Source: CAWCTD01 sp963798455
GTDB taxonomy: Bacteria > Acidobacteriota > Terriglobia > Bryobacterales > Bryobacteraceae
NCBI GenBank assembly: GCA_963798455.1
Contig: CAWCTD010000003.1
Location: 4,302,106-4,366,105 of the forward strand
Length of the DNA: 64,000 bases
Direction of reading: 5' to 3'
Every line of letters starts with the position of its first letter. The first letter of the stretch is position 1. Position numbers and translations under genes: made by a program. The notes beneath the pieces are model-generated. The model had not been told where the DNA came from, ran no database searches, and saw only the letters and a program-made list of their open reading frames with translations. Below are positions 14,810 to 27,982 of the stretch, piece by piece.

Positions 14810-16643
14810 CGCTCAAGTATACATCCAGAACGGCGATGGCGGCTGGGGTGACGCCGGGGATGCGCGCAGCTTGGCCGAGATCGATAGGACGGACCCTCTC
14901 CAGCTTGTCGCGGATCTCTCGGGAGAGCCCCGGCACCCCTGAGAAGACGAAACTGGCTGGAATCGGTCGCCTTTCGGCGTCCTTCAGCCGCTGGATCTGT
15001 TTCTCCTGCTGAACGATGTAGCCCTCGTACTTCACCTCGGTCTCGACGGTCGTCAGCACCTCCCGGATCAGCGGCTCACCCAGGACCCGGCTGAATCGCT
15101 CTCGAAACCGCTCAATGCTCGCTTCAGGACGCTTGAGCCAAACGGCCAGAAAGCTGCTGCCCCCGCCGGTCGTCTCGGCCCGTTCGAGCTGGATGAGCCG
15201 CCGCAGCGCCTGCTTCTGTTGCTGCTTCTTTTGGAACAGAGCCCAGCGTTCGTCTGTCACCAAGCCCGCACGCCGTCCGACTGGCGTGAGCCGCTCATCC
15301 GCGTTGTCGATCCGCAGGTGCAACCGGAACTCAGCCCTTGAAGTGAACATGCGATAGGGCTCGTCCACGCCTTTGGTGACCAGGTCGTCGATCAGGATCC
15401 CGGTGTAGCCTTCCGCTCGCGGCACGATGACTGAGGGCTTGCCTGCCAGTCGGCACCCGGCGTTCATGCCCGCTATAATTCCCTGGCAAGCTGCCTCTTC
15501 ATATCCGGACGTTCCGTTGATCTGTCCCGCCAGGAAAAGACCTTCGACGGACTTGACCTCTAGGCTGTGAGCCAACTCTCGGGGGTCGATGGCGTCGTAT
15601 TCGATAGCGTATCCGGGCCGGATCATTGCCGCCTTTTCCAAGCCGGGGATAGACGCCAGCACTGCGGACTGCACGTCGATCGGCATGCTAGTGGCCATGC
15701 CGTTGACGTAGACCTCGTAAGTACGCAGCCCTTCCGGCTCCAGGAAGAGCTGGTGTCTCTCCTTGTCCGAGAACTTGACGACCTTGTCCTCGATGGACGG
15801 GCAGTAGCGCGGTCCGATCCCCTTGATCTGCCCGCCATACAAGGGCGAACGGCCGATGTTGTCCCGTAGAATCCGGTGCGTCTCCGCGTTCGTGTAGGCG
15901 ATGTAACAGCGGATCTGCGCGCGCTCGATCTTCTCGGTGAGGAAGGAGAATGGAGTAGGGTCCGCGTCGCCGTCCTGGGGCTCGAACCGAGACCAGTCGA
16001 TGGTGCGCCCGTCCAGGCGGGGAGGCGTGCCGGTCTTGAGTCGCACCCAGTTCAGACCCAGGGTTCGAAGCTGCTCGGCCAGCAGTTGGGAGGGGGGTTC
16101 GCCGCTGCGGCCACAGGTGTAAATGTTTTCACCTATATGAGCCAAGCCGTTCAGAAACGTACCAGGTGTGAGGATCACCGCGCCGCTCGCAATCGTGCGG
16201 CCGTCGCGAAGCGTGACGCCGCGGGCACGGCGCTTGGCGCCTCCCTCCATAACCAAGCCGGCGACCTCCGCCTGCATGATGCGCAGGTTGGGCTCATGCT
16301 CCAGGAACTCCCGCATCAGGACTCGATACTCGCGCTTGTCGCACTGCGCGCGCGGCGACCACACGGCGGGCCCGCGGCTCGTATTCAGGAGCCGAAACTG
16401 GATCCCGGCGCGATCCGTGATCTCCCCCATCACGCCGCCCAGGGCATCCACCTCCCTCACCAGGTGGCCCTTGGCGATCCCGCCCACGGCCGGATTGCAG
16501 GACATCTGCGCGATCAGGTCCAGGTTCATCGTGATCAGCGCCGTCCCCAGTCCCAAACGTGCGCACGCACGAGCAGCCTCGCACCCGGCGTGGCCGGCGC
16601 CGACGACCACAACGTCATACGGGGAGCTATTGAGTGAGCCCAA
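14778..16643 (-). CDS. mnmG: tRNA uridine-5-carboxymethylaminomethyl modification enzyme MnmG (GidA)
   Basis: FAD-dependent partner of MnmE that installs cmnm5U at the tRNA wobble position. 621 residues, normal length. The FAD-binding site is YDVVVVGAGHAGCEAA. Signature blocks are MSCNPAVGGIAKGHLVREVD, GPAVWSPRAQCDK (catalytic Cys region), LKTGTPPRL, and GQINGTSGYEEAACQG. A C-terminal MnmE- and tRNA-binding helical domain ends with PGVTPAAIAVLDVYL. The start is TTG at 16643, only 35 bp from the divergent purD start, so their promoters must overlap. Confidence 0.96.
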   Translation of the reverse strand: MGSLNSSPYDVVVVGAGHAGCEAARACARLGLGTALITMNLDLIAQMSCNPAVGGIAKGHLVREVDALGGVMGEITDRAGIQFRLLNTSRGPAVWSPRAQCDKREYRVLMREFLEHEPNLRIMQAEVAGLVMEGGAKRRARGVTLRDGRTIASGAVILTPGTFLNGLAHIGENIYTCGRSGEPPSQLLAEQLRTLGLNWVRLKTGTPPRLDGRTIDWSRFEPQDGDADPTPFSFLTEKIERAQIRCYIAYTNAETHRILRDNIGRSPLYGGQIKGIGPRYCPSIEDKVVKFSDKERHQLFLEPEGLRTYEVYVNGMATSMPIDVQSAVLASIPGLEKAAMIRPGYAIEYDAIDPRELAHSLEVKSVEGLFLAGQINGTSGYEEAACQGIIAGMNAGCRLAGKPSVIVPRAEGYTGILIDDLVTKGVDEPYRMFTSRAEFRLHLRIDNADERLTPVGRRAGLVTDERWALFQKKQQQKQALRRLIQLERAETTGGGSSFLAVWLKRPEASIERFRERFSRVLGEPLIREVLTTVETEVKYEGYIVQQEKQIQRLKDAERRPIPASFVFSGVPGLSREIRDKLERVRPIDLGQAARIPGVTPAAIAVLDVYLSVASRREAKTN

Positions 16644-16678
16644 TTAGTTCTATTCTAGAAAAGATCGGGAGACCTGCA

Positions 16679-17968
16679 TTGAAGATCCTTGTTCTAGGCA
16701 GTGGAGGACGCGAACACGCCATCGCCTGGCGACTGGCGCAGAGCCCCTCGGTTCGGAAGCTCTACGCCGCGCCGGGAAACCCTGGCATCGGCAGGGTGGC
16801 GGAGTGCCTGAAGCCGCCCGATTCCACTCCGGAGGGTTTGCTGCACCTGGCGAACGCGGTGGATGCCGACCTCACCGTCGTCGGGCCGGAGGCGCCGCTA
16901 GTTGCCGGCGTGGTGGACCGCTTTCGCGAGGCGGGCCGGCTCATCGTCGGCCCCACGGCCGCTGCGGCTCGACTGGAGGGCAGCAAGATCTTCGCCAAGC
17001 AGGCTCATGGTGCGCTTCGGCGTGCCCACGGCGGGCTACCTGACGGTGGACAATCGCAGCGACGCCGTGAGGGCACTCGACCGGTTCCGCTATCCCCTGG
17101 TGCTGAAGGCCGACGGGCTGGCTGCGGGCAAAGGAGTGATTATCGTACAGGATCGGGCGGAAGCTGAGCGGACTTTAGAGGCACTGCTCTCGGGCACCCT
17201 CGTCGGAGGCGCCGGGTCACGCCTCGTCATCGAGGAATTCCTGACCGGAGAAGAGGTCAGCTTCATCGCCCTCAGCGACGGCGAGCGCATCCTGCCACTC
17301 GCGCCCACGCAGGACCACAAGGCCGTCTTCGACGACGATAGGGGCCCCAACACCGGGGGCATGGGCGCTTACTGCGACAGCCGTATTCTCACGCCGGCCC
17401 AGACCGGCGAGATCATCGAGCGCGTGATGCTGCCGGTCATCGCCGGCATGCGCCGCGACGGCTGCCCCTTCGCGGGATTTCTTTACGCTGGCCTGATGAT
17501 GACCCCCGCCGGCCCCCAGGTGCTGGAGTTCAACGTGCGCCTGGGCGACCCGGAAACCCAGGCCCTGATGCACCGCATGAGCTCCGATTTCGCCCCGTTG
17601 CTAATGGCCGCGGCTCGGGGCGAGCTCGCCGGCGCCAAGGCTACCTGGCACGAGGCGCCCTCGGTGTGCGTGGTAATGGCGTCCGAGGGATACCCGGGCA
17701 CGCCGCGCACCGGGGACGCCATAACCGGGATTGACGAGGCCGGGACGCTCGGCGCGACCGTGTTCCACGCCGGGACCAAGCTCGCGGACGCGGACCTTGT
17801 GACTTCCGGCGGCCGCGTGCTCGGTGTCACCGCCTCCGGTCCGGATCTTGCCCGCGGCGATCGAGCAGCAGCTATGCCGCCGTTTCCAAGATCCACTTCC
17901 GCGGCATGCACTACCGCCGCGACATCGGCCGGAAGGGTCTGAAGCGCTGGCCCCCTACGCTACAATGA
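16679..17968 (+). pseudogene. purD: Phosphoribosylamine-glycine ligase, frame broken by three single-base insertions
   Basis: ATP-grasp enzyme that joins phosphoribosylamine and glycine in purine synthesis. I start it at TTG 16679 (KILVLGSGGREHAIAW) because GGGAGA lies six bases upstream at 16667-16672. The full protein can be followed: LEGSKIFAK, then VRFGVPTAGY, LVLKADGLAAGKGV, GGMGAY, EFNVRLGDPETQ, and the ending KIHFRGMHYRRDIGRKG. To read it, one extra base must be removed near 17002, near 17853 and at 17869. Conservation on both sides argues that the gene is real and the breaks are either sequence errors or something unusual shared with dnaE downstream. Confidence 0.85.
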
Positions 17969-17979
17969 GGACTGGCGAT

Positions 17980-18056
17980 GGGGACGTAGCTCAGATGGAT
18001 AGAGCGGCCGCCTCCTAAGCGGCAGGTCGGCAGTTCGAATCTGCCCGTCCCTACCA
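17980..18056 (+). tRNA. tRNA-Arg (anticodon CCT), CCA encoded
   Basis: The acceptor GGGGACG pairs with CGTCCCT, with a G-T first pair. The D arm is GCTC/GAGC, the anticodon stem is GCCGC/GCGGC with loop CTCCTAA, and the T arm contains GGCAGTTCGAATCTGCC. The anticodon CCT reads AGG (Arg). The encoded CCA is at 18054-18056. It lies between purD and dnaE on the same strand. Confidence 0.93.
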
Positions 18057-18100
18057 GACAAGCAGGCGCATCCTCCCCCGGCGTCTATACTGGTACGGAA

Positions 18101-21594
<3,494 letters not shown>

Positions 21595-22047
21595 TCCGCT
21601 CCCTTGCCGGCTGGGACTTGCAGCGGGGCGTTCAGAGTGATGGCTTCAATGCGCAGATGGGTGAGAACGTTTCTTCTCGCCCAGCACGAACCTCTTCAGC
21701 CAATCCGGGCACCACACCCAATTCCTGGTGGCCGCGAACAGGTAGCCAACCAGAAGTGCAACGACAATGGCAGCCGCTCGGGCCATGGCAGCTTCACCTT
21801 ACCACAGAGGACGAACTTATGCTGCGGCGCTTCCACCGCCCGCCATCCCGACGGTGTGCACGGTTCGGGCCCAAGCGACAGAGACAGGGGACGTTCAGAT
21901 AACTGGCGGTTCGGACGCAAACGAGATACTCGCACCCTGTGGACGGCACAAGGATGTCTTCGAGTTCTCGATCAGCCTTAGCGCGACTGGTGCGGTTCTA
22001 TGCCTGAAGAGGCTGAACTGCTTCTCGCTGCCTCAGGTTTAGCCGCT
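21595..22047. other. Region between dnaE and its 3' duplicate, no gene seen
   Basis: About 450 bases with only short open frames of no recognisable content. The start is just after the dnaE stop and the end is the beginning of a copy of the dnaE 3' end, so the stretch looks like an inserted or rearranged segment. It contains GACAGGGGACGTTC around 21886-21899, wording seen near REP-associated transposase remnants in other genomes. That link is weak. Confidence 0.4.
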
Positions 22048-22161
22048 CGCGACTTCGTGGTCATCCTGGACATCGATGCCAGGGTCCGCCCCGACAAGGA
22101 ATTCCGCGCCGACGCCGAGCGCCCCTGCGGCCCCGACTCCCTAGAGATCCTGGCAAACTGA
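22048..22161 (+). pseudogene. Duplicate of the last 114 bases of dnaE
   Basis: It aligns without gaps to 21481-21594, including the stop codon, with seven differences, all transitions. The same frame is kept (RDFVVILDIDARVRPDKEF) and nothing upstream supplies a start. It is a direct repeat of the dnaE 3' end about 570 bases downstream, as left by unequal recombination or by an element integrating at the gene end. Confidence 0.85.
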
Positions 22162-22204
22162 AGGTATTGAAGGTTTCATCTGCCGGGCATAGGGAGGTTT
22201 GCCA

Positions 22205-24670
22205 ATGCTATTCGCGCGCCGTGTACCCATCGTTCTGGTTTGCTGTCTGCTTCTGTCGGTGCCGCTCTGGGGCGACTGGACGTCGCTCGGGCCTATGCCC
22301 CTGGCGCGGCAGATCGACCAGGGCATAGAGTATCGCAGCTCTCAGGGGACGGTTCGGCTCATCGTGCTGAGGCAGGGGATCATCCGGGTTCGCTTCACCC
22401 ACAAGGCGGAATTCGACAGGGATGATTCGTACGCTGTTCTGCCGGAGATGCTGCGGGCCACGCCCGGTGTGCCTGGAGCGGCGACCTTCCAACTCATCTC
22501 CAACGGCTTTCGAGATCGTCTTCAAACCAGCGATCTGGCGGTGGAGATCCGCCGCGATCCATTTCGCTTGCGCTTCCTGGACGCCAAGTCCAATGTCTTG
22601 GACCAGGACACCGACAGCATGGGAATGGCGTACGACCCAGATGGGCGTGTGAGTGTTTGGAAGGTCCTTGACGATGACGACCACTTCTTCGGCTTCGGAG
22701 AGAAGACCGGCCCCCTCGACAAGCGCGGCCTCAAGCTGAGCGGGGCGGACATGGCGATGTGGAACTCAGATGTCTACGGCTATGACAACTCGGTTGACCC
22801 GCTCTATGCCGACATTCCGTTTTTCATCACTATCCGAAAAGGGGTCGCGCACGGCACGTTTTTAGACAACACGTGGCGGAGCAGCTTCGACATCGGTCAC
22901 CAGAGCTTGAAGTACCTCCAGTTCGGTGCGGAAGGCGGCGAGTTGAACTACTACATCCTGGCCGGCCCCACGCCGGCCGAGGTTCTGCGCCGCTACCGCG
23001 AGCTGACAGGGCCCATGCCTTTGCCGCCTCTGTGGGCTCTCGGATACCACCAGTGCCGATACAGCTACTATCCAGACGCCCGCGTCATGGAGATCGCAAA
23101 GAACTTCCGCGAACGGCACATCCCTGCGGACGTGATCTGGCTCGACATACACTACATGGACGGCTACCGCCTTTTCACCTGGGACCCGAAGCGATTCCCG
23201 GATCCGCGGCAGTTGATGGGTGACCTGGGGCGAATGGACTTCAAGGCCGTGGCCATCGTGGATCCCGGCGTCAAGGTTGACCCAAGCTACACCGTTTACC
23301 GGAGCGGGCTTCGGGACGGGATCTTCGTCAAGTACCCGGATGGGAAGCTGTACAGCGGACCGGTGTGGCCGGGCGAGGCAGCCTTCCCCGATTTCACGGA
23401 TGCCAAGGCGCGTCAATGGTGGTCTCGCCAGATCCACGATTTCGCCGCGCTCGGGCTGGCCGGGATCTGGAACGACATGAATGAGCCCACAGTCTTCCAA
23501 GTGGCATCCGGAACCATGCCGGACGACGTGGTCTTCGATCACGACGGGGCTGCGGTGGCCCATGCGGCGGTCCACAACGTCTATGGCCAGCAGATGTCAC
23601 GGGCCACTCAGGAGGGTCTGCTCCAACTCCGCCCCACCGAGCGCCCCTTCGTGCTGACGCGGGCCACGTACGCCGGCGGCCAGCGTTACGCCGCCCTCTG
23701 GACCGGGGATAACACCGCGGATTGGTCTCACCTGCGAGACGGGATGGCCACCCTTTTGGGCATGGGGATCTCCGGCTTCCCTTTCGTCGGCAACGATATC
23801 GGCGGGTTCGCGGGGCGCGGGGATGCCGAGCTCTGGACCCGCTGGGTACAGGCGGGGACCTTCTTTCCCTTCATGCGCGCCCACGCAGAGCTGGGCGCCC
23901 CCAACAAGGAACCTTGGGCCTACGGCCCCGAGCATGAGGCGTATAATCGACACGCGATTGAGCGCCGCTACCAGTTCCTGCCCTACATCTACAATTGCTT
24001 CTATCAGGCCTCCCAAACGGGCATGCCCATGATGCGGGCGTTGATGCTCGAATACCCGGACGACTCGGCGACGTACTCCCTCACCAATGAGTACCTATTC
24101 GGATCGGACCTGCTGGTGGCGCCCGTTCTGACACCCCAGACAAAGGCTCGCGAGGTCTACTTGCCCCGTGGGACCTGGTACGACGTCCCTGGCGATCGAG
24201 GCTACGATGGCGGGCACACCGTCTCCGTGAATGCCGGAATCGACGAATTGCCGCTCTTCGTCCCCGAGGGCGCGGTATTGTTCCGCGCGCCCGTGATCCA
24301 GTTCACCGCGGCGTGGCCTTCGGCCGAGCTGACGTTTGAGATCTTTGCTCGAAAGGCGACTCATCGGGAGTACTACGAGGACGACGGCGCCAGCTTCGAC
24401 TACCGGCAGAGCGGCTACTTCAAGAGAGAGGTATCTTTTGTGCCATCAACCAGCGGGGCCACGGTGACGCTCGGCGCGGCCGAGGGCAGCTTCGCGCCGC
24501 AGCATCGGGACAACATCGTCCTCTTGCACTTTGCAAAGCCGCCGCGAACCGTGCGGCTCAACGACGCCCCCCTGGCCGCAAGCGCCGTGCATTTCGATTC
24601 CGAACATGGGACACTGTCTCTCCACGTCCCGCAGTCCCGCAGCCGCCAGACGCTGGCCATCGAATGGTAA
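22205..24670 (+). CDS. Exported glycoside hydrolase family 31 (alpha-glucosidase-like)
   Basis: 821-residue retaining alpha-glycosidase, probably periplasmic or secreted. The signal peptide is MLFARRVPIVLVCCLLLSVP, cleaved near LWG. It has the GH31 N-terminal galactose-mutarotase-like domain, then the catalytic barrel with GIWNDMNEPTVF (nucleophile Asp424) and WTGDNTADW (acid/base Asp502). FPFVGNDIGGFAGRGDAELW and YQFLPYIYNCFYQ follow. The C-terminal part ends in beta domains with YYEDDGASFDY. I start it at ATG 22205 because AGGGAGG (22191-22197) is well placed; the TTG six bases upstream is less likely. Substrate could be alpha-glucan or alpha-xyloside. Confidence 0.93.
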   Translation: MLFARRVPIVLVCCLLLSVPLWGDWTSLGPMPLARQIDQGIEYRSSQGTVRLIVLRQGIIRVRFTHKAEFDRDDSYAVLPEMLRATPGVPGAATFQLISNGFRDRLQTSDLAVEIRRDPFRLRFLDAKSNVLDQDTDSMGMAYDPDGRVSVWKVLDDDDHFFGFGEKTGPLDKRGLKLSGADMAMWNSDVYGYDNSVDPLYADIPFFITIRKGVAHGTFLDNTWRSSFDIGHQSLKYLQFGAEGGELNYYILAGPTPAEVLRRYRELTGPMPLPPLWALGYHQCRYSYYPDARVMEIAKNFRERHIPADVIWLDIHYMDGYRLFTWDPKRFPDPRQLMGDLGRMDFKAVAIVDPGVKVDPSYTVYRSGLRDGIFVKYPDGKLYSGPVWPGEAAFPDFTDAKARQWWSRQIHDFAALGLAGIWNDMNEPTVFQVASGTMPDDVVFDHDGAAVAHAAVHNVYGQQMSRATQEGLLQLRPTERPFVLTRATYAGGQRYAALWTGDNTADWSHLRDGMATLLGMGISGFPFVGNDIGGFAGRGDAELWTRWVQAGTFFPFMRAHAELGAPNKEPWAYGPEHEAYNRHAIERRYQFLPYIYNCFYQASQTGMPMMRALMLEYPDDSATYSLTNEYLFGSDLLVAPVLTPQTKAREVYLPRGTWYDVPGDRGYDGGHTVSVNAGIDELPLFVPEGAVLFRAPVIQFTAAWPSAELTFEIFARKATHREYYEDDGASFDYRQSGYFKREVSFVPSTSGATVTLGAAEGSFAPQHRDNIVLLHFAKPPRTVRLNDAPLAASAVHFDSEHGTLSLHVPQSRSRQTLAIEW

Positions 24671-24705
24671 CCACGGGCGCTCGCGGACGTTCTACTATGT
24701 AGGGG

Positions 24706-25587
24706 ATGGATTCCGACCTTAACACCCAGCGTGTCGCCGCGCTCGAGGCCGAATTGGCCAATATAAGGCAGGCCCAGGCCGGCCAGCCGTGGCAGCGCGT
24801 CCGGCTCGCCCGCCACCCCAAACGGCCCCACTCACTGGACTACATCCAGCGCCTCATCACGGGCTTCCAGGAGCTCCATGGCGACCGGGGTTTCGCCGAC
24901 GATCCCGCCATCGTCTGCGGCGTGGGCTTCTTCGAAGGGGCTCCTATCGTTGTAGTAGGACAACAAAAGGGCCGTGACACCAAGCAAAAGCTGTTCCGCA
25001 ACTTCGGCATGCCCAAACCCGAGGGCTACCGTAAAGCCATGCGTATCATGCGCATGGCCGCCAAGTTCGGCCGCCCAGTGGTGACCCTGCTGGACACGCC
25101 CGGCGCCTATCCGGGCATCGACGCCGAGGAGCGTGGTCAGGCGGAGGCCATCGCCGTGAACCTGAGGGAGATGTCGCGCCTCGCCACCCCGATCGTGGTG
25201 ATCTGCATCGGCGAGGGGGGCAGCGGGGGCGCGCTCGCGATGGGGGTCGGCGACCGCGTGTACATGCTGGAAAACGCCGTCTACAGCGTGATCTCGCCGG
25301 AAAGCTGCGCCGCCATTATCTATCGCGATTCGAGCAAGGGAGAACTGGCCGCCAACGCCCTCAAGCTCACCGCGCAGGACCTGCTCGGCCTGAAGCTGAT
25401 CGACGGCATCATCCCCGAGCCGGGCGACGGCGCGCACAGCGACGTGGACCAGGCAGCGCAGTTCGTAAGGGAGAAGTTGCGCGCGGCGCTGGACGAGCTC
25501 CGGCCGCTGGCCCCCGCCAAGTTGGTCGAGGAGCGTTACAGGAAGTTCCGCAAGATGGGCAGTTTCTTTACGGAAGCGGCGGGGTGA
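24706..25587 (+). CDS. accA: Acetyl-CoA carboxylase carboxyltransferase subunit alpha
   Basis: Half of the carboxyltransferase that makes malonyl-CoA for fatty-acid synthesis, paired with AccD. 293 residues, slightly shorter at the N-terminus than the usual 315-320. Hallmarks: HPKRPHSLDYIQRLITGFQE, RNFGMPKPEGYRKAMRIM, LDTPGAYPGIDAEERGQAEA, and the oxyanion-forming GEGGSGGALAMGVGDRVYML. SPESCAAIIYRDS follows. It follows GH31 on the same strand with a short gap. The downstream genes are unrelated transport genes. Confidence 0.96.
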   Translation: MDSDLNTQRVAALEAELANIRQAQAGQPWQRVRLARHPKRPHSLDYIQRLITGFQELHGDRGFADDPAIVCGVGFFEGAPIVVVGQQKGRDTKQKLFRNFGMPKPEGYRKAMRIMRMAAKFGRPVVTLLDTPGAYPGIDAEERGQAEAIAVNLREMSRLATPIVVICIGEGGSGGALAMGVGDRVYMLENAVYSVISPESCAAIIYRDSSKGELAANALKLTAQDLLGLKLIDGIIPEPGDGAHSDVDQAAQFVREKLRAALDELRPLAPAKLVEERYRKFRKMGSFFTEAAG

Positions 25588-25605
25588 GATTGGTTGACGA
25601 CGCCA

Positions 25606-25633
25606 TTGGAGAGAACAGGCTGGATGCTAATAT
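25606..25633 (+). promoter_or_regulatory. Weak promoter candidate before the efflux adaptor
   Basis: TTGGAG (25606-25611), a 16-base spacer and TAATAT (25628-25633) are each four-of-six matches to the sigma70 boxes. The site is about 65 bases before the TTG start of the adaptor gene and after the accA stop. Confidence 0.3.
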
Positions 25634-25699
25634 GGAGGTGGCTGGAATCGCCGAACAAAGCGGCCCGATCCTGCGTCTAACCTCGTTGGAGCCAATCTC

Positions 25700-27115
25700 T
25701 TGAAAACAAAATGGAAAATCTGGGTGGCCATCCTTGCGGTCCTGGTCCTCAGCGGGGGTGTGTACTATGGCGTCAAGAGGAGCCAGGCGGACATCGTCAC
25801 CGTCCAGACGGGGACCGTGGGGCTGCAGGACATCGCCTCCGTGGTGACGGCCACGGGTGAAGTGAAGCCCCGCAACTACGTCAATATCGGCGCCAACGTG
25901 ATGGGCAGGCTCACCGACATTTTCGTCAAGGAAGGCGACCATGTAAAGCGCGGCCAGCTTCTGGCGCAACTGGAGTCGATACAGGCCACGGCGGACGTGG
26001 ACGCGCAGAGAGCCGCGTTGAGCTCCGCCGAAGCCGACGCCGCGGCAGCGGAGTCGGGCCTCAAAGCCGCCGACGAGAACCTGCGGACCAACCAGGCCTC
26101 CGTGGACCGGGCCAAGGCGGAGCTGGAGAGGGCCAAGCTGGACTACGGCCGCGCGGAGCAGTTGTTCGACCGCAAACTGATCGCGCGCCAGGAATATGAC
26201 CAGCAGAAGGCCGCCTACGATTCCGCCAGCGCGTCGTTGCGTGAAGCGGCCGGGCGCCAGGCCCAGGCCAGCGCCCAGCGGGCCCAGACGGCCGCGAACC
26301 TGGCGAGTGCGCAGCGCAGGATATCGCAGGTGAAGGCCACCGTGCAGCGCGTTTCCGACGTGCTCGAGAAGCATTCGTCGGTTTCGCCCCTGGACGGAGT
26401 GGTCACCAACTTGCCGGTCCGGGTAGGCGAAACGGTGGTGCCGGGCATCCAGAATTCGTCCGCCAGCTTGATCATGACCATTGCCGATATGTCCGTGATC
26501 ACTGCCGAAGTGAAGGTGGACGAAACCGACATCGTGAACATGAAGCTCGACCAGCCCGCCGACATTACCATCGACGCCATCCCCGACCAGACCTTCAAGG
26601 GACACGTCATGGAGATCGGCAATACCGCCATCCTCCGCTCGACCGGTTTGGCCGCCTCCCAGAGCGCCATCTCCAGCCAGGAGGCCAAGGACTTCAAGGT
26701 GGTCATTGCCCTCGAAGATCCTTCTTCAGAAATCCGCCCCGGGCTGTCCTGCTCGGCGAAGATCACTACGGCCACCAGGAACCAGGCGCTGACCATCCCC
26801 ATCCAGGCCCTGACCGTCCGGCAGAGGGGCGACCTGGAGCCGGTGAGCAAGAAGGGCGTTCAGGCGGCGACGAAAACCGGCCCTGCTGCCGAGAAAGCCA
26901 AGAAAGAGGAATTGCAGGGGGTCTTTGTGGTGTCCGGCGGCAAGGCCGTGTTCCGCAAGGTGGAGACGGGCATCACCGGGGCCACGGACATCGAAGTGCT
27001 GAACGGCCTTAAGCAAGGTGAGGAGATTATCACGGGCAGCTATAAGGTGATTCGCACCATCCGCAACGAAGCCCGAGTGAAGGTGGACAACCAGGTGACG
27101 ACGCAGTCGCAGTGA
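25700..27115 (+). CDS. Periplasmic adaptor subunit of an efflux system (MacA/HlyD family)
   Basis: A 471-residue membrane-fusion protein. The N-terminal anchor is WVAILAVLVLSGGVYYGV. The lipoyl half-motif VMGRLTDIFVKEGDHVKRG is followed by a long alpha hairpin (about residues 95-215, Ala-rich with many Gln). The second lipoyl half is SVSPLDGVVTNLPVRVGETV. A beta-barrel domain and a membrane-proximal domain follow, ending IITGSYKVIRT. The start is TTG; no in-frame ATG is near. The ATPase gene follows 39 bases downstream. Together they resemble MacA with the ATPase part of MacB, exporting an unknown substrate. Confidence 0.9.
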   Translation: MKTKWKIWVAILAVLVLSGGVYYGVKRSQADIVTVQTGTVGLQDIASVVTATGEVKPRNYVNIGANVMGRLTDIFVKEGDHVKRGQLLAQLESIQATADVDAQRAALSSAEADAAAAESGLKAADENLRTNQASVDRAKAELERAKLDYGRAEQLFDRKLIARQEYDQQKAAYDSASASLREAAGRQAQASAQRAQTAANLASAQRRISQVKATVQRVSDVLEKHSSVSPLDGVVTNLPVRVGETVVPGIQNSSASLIMTIADMSVITAEVKVDETDIVNMKLDQPADITIDAIPDQTFKGHVMEIGNTAILRSTGLAASQSAISSQEAKDFKVVIALEDPSSEIRPGLSCSAKITTATRNQALTIPIQALTVRQRGDLEPVSKKGVQAATKTGPAAEKAKKEELQGVFVVSGGKAVFRKVETGITGATDIEVLNGLKQGEEIITGSYKVIRTIRNEARVKVDNQVTTQSQ

Positions 27116-27154
27116 GCCTGGGGACCTAATATCTTTCAGTTAAGAGAGTAAATC

Positions 27155-27892
27155 ATGGCAAAAGTAGCAACCGAATTGGCCCAGCGTGGCGAGCAGTTGA
27201 AAAGGGACGGCATCGTCATTCAGACCTACGACCTCTGGAAGACCTACCTCATGGGCGACCAGGAGATACACGCTGTCTCCGGTGTGGATGTCACGATCAA
27301 TCGCGGCGAGTACGTGGCCATCATGGGACCTTCCGGTTCCGGGAAGTCCACCCTGATGAACCTGATCGGGTGCCTGGACACGGCTACCAGCGGGCAGTAC
27401 TACATCAATGGCAACCTGGTCAGCGACCTGACCGACGACGAACTGGCGCGCATCCGGAACAAGGAGATCGGCTTCGTCTTTCAGACCTTCAACCTGCTGC
27501 CGCGGGCGACCGCCCTGCACAACGTGGAGCTTCCCCTCATCTATGGCGGTTTCGGTTCGGAGGCGCGGCTGGAGCGCGCCGTCCAGGCCTTGCGCATGGT
27601 GGACCTGGAAGACCGGATGCACCACAAGCCGACGGAGCTTTCGGGCGGCCAGCGCCAGCGCGTGGCCGTCGCCCGGGCGCTGGTCAACAATCCCTCCATC
27701 CTGCTCGCCGACGAGCCCACGGGGAACCTGGACTCGGCCACGGGCAATGAGATCATGGGCCTGTTTGACCGCCTCTACCAGCAGGGCAACACCATCGTGC
27801 TGGTGACCCACGAGCACGACATCGCCATGTATGCGCACCGCGTAATACACATCCGCGACGGCAAAGTCGAGCGCGACGAGAAGATCAAGTAG
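27155..27892 (+). CDS. ABC transporter ATP-binding protein, MacB/LolD type
   Basis: A 245-residue stand-alone ATPase. Walker A MGPSGSGKST, Q-loop GFVFQTFNLLPRATALHNV, signature LSGGQRQRVAVARAL, Walker B ILLADEPTGNLDS and the switch His in VTHEHDI are all present. The sequence between Walker A and Q-loop (MNLIGCLDTATSG) is typical of the MacB/LolD group that works with FtsX-fold permeases. The adaptor gene precedes it. No permease follows: the next gene is a GH2 enzyme, so the membrane subunit must be encoded elsewhere. Confidence 0.93.
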   Translation: MAKVATELAQRGEQLKRDGIVIQTYDLWKTYLMGDQEIHAVSGVDVTINRGEYVAIMGPSGSGKSTLMNLIGCLDTATSGQYYINGNLVSDLTDDELARIRNKEIGFVFQTFNLLPRATALHNVELPLIYGGFGSEARLERAVQALRMVDLEDRMHHKPTELSGGQRQRVAVARALVNNPSILLADEPTGNLDSATGNEIMGLFDRLYQQGNTIVLVTHEHDIAMYAHRVIHIRDGKVERDEKIK

Positions 27893-27982
27893 AAGCCGGG
27901 TCTTCCACAACCCGCCTCTCGGCGGCCAAGCAGATTCTGCTCCGCTCCGCGGGAGAATACAATGGGGAGGATCGGGGGTATC

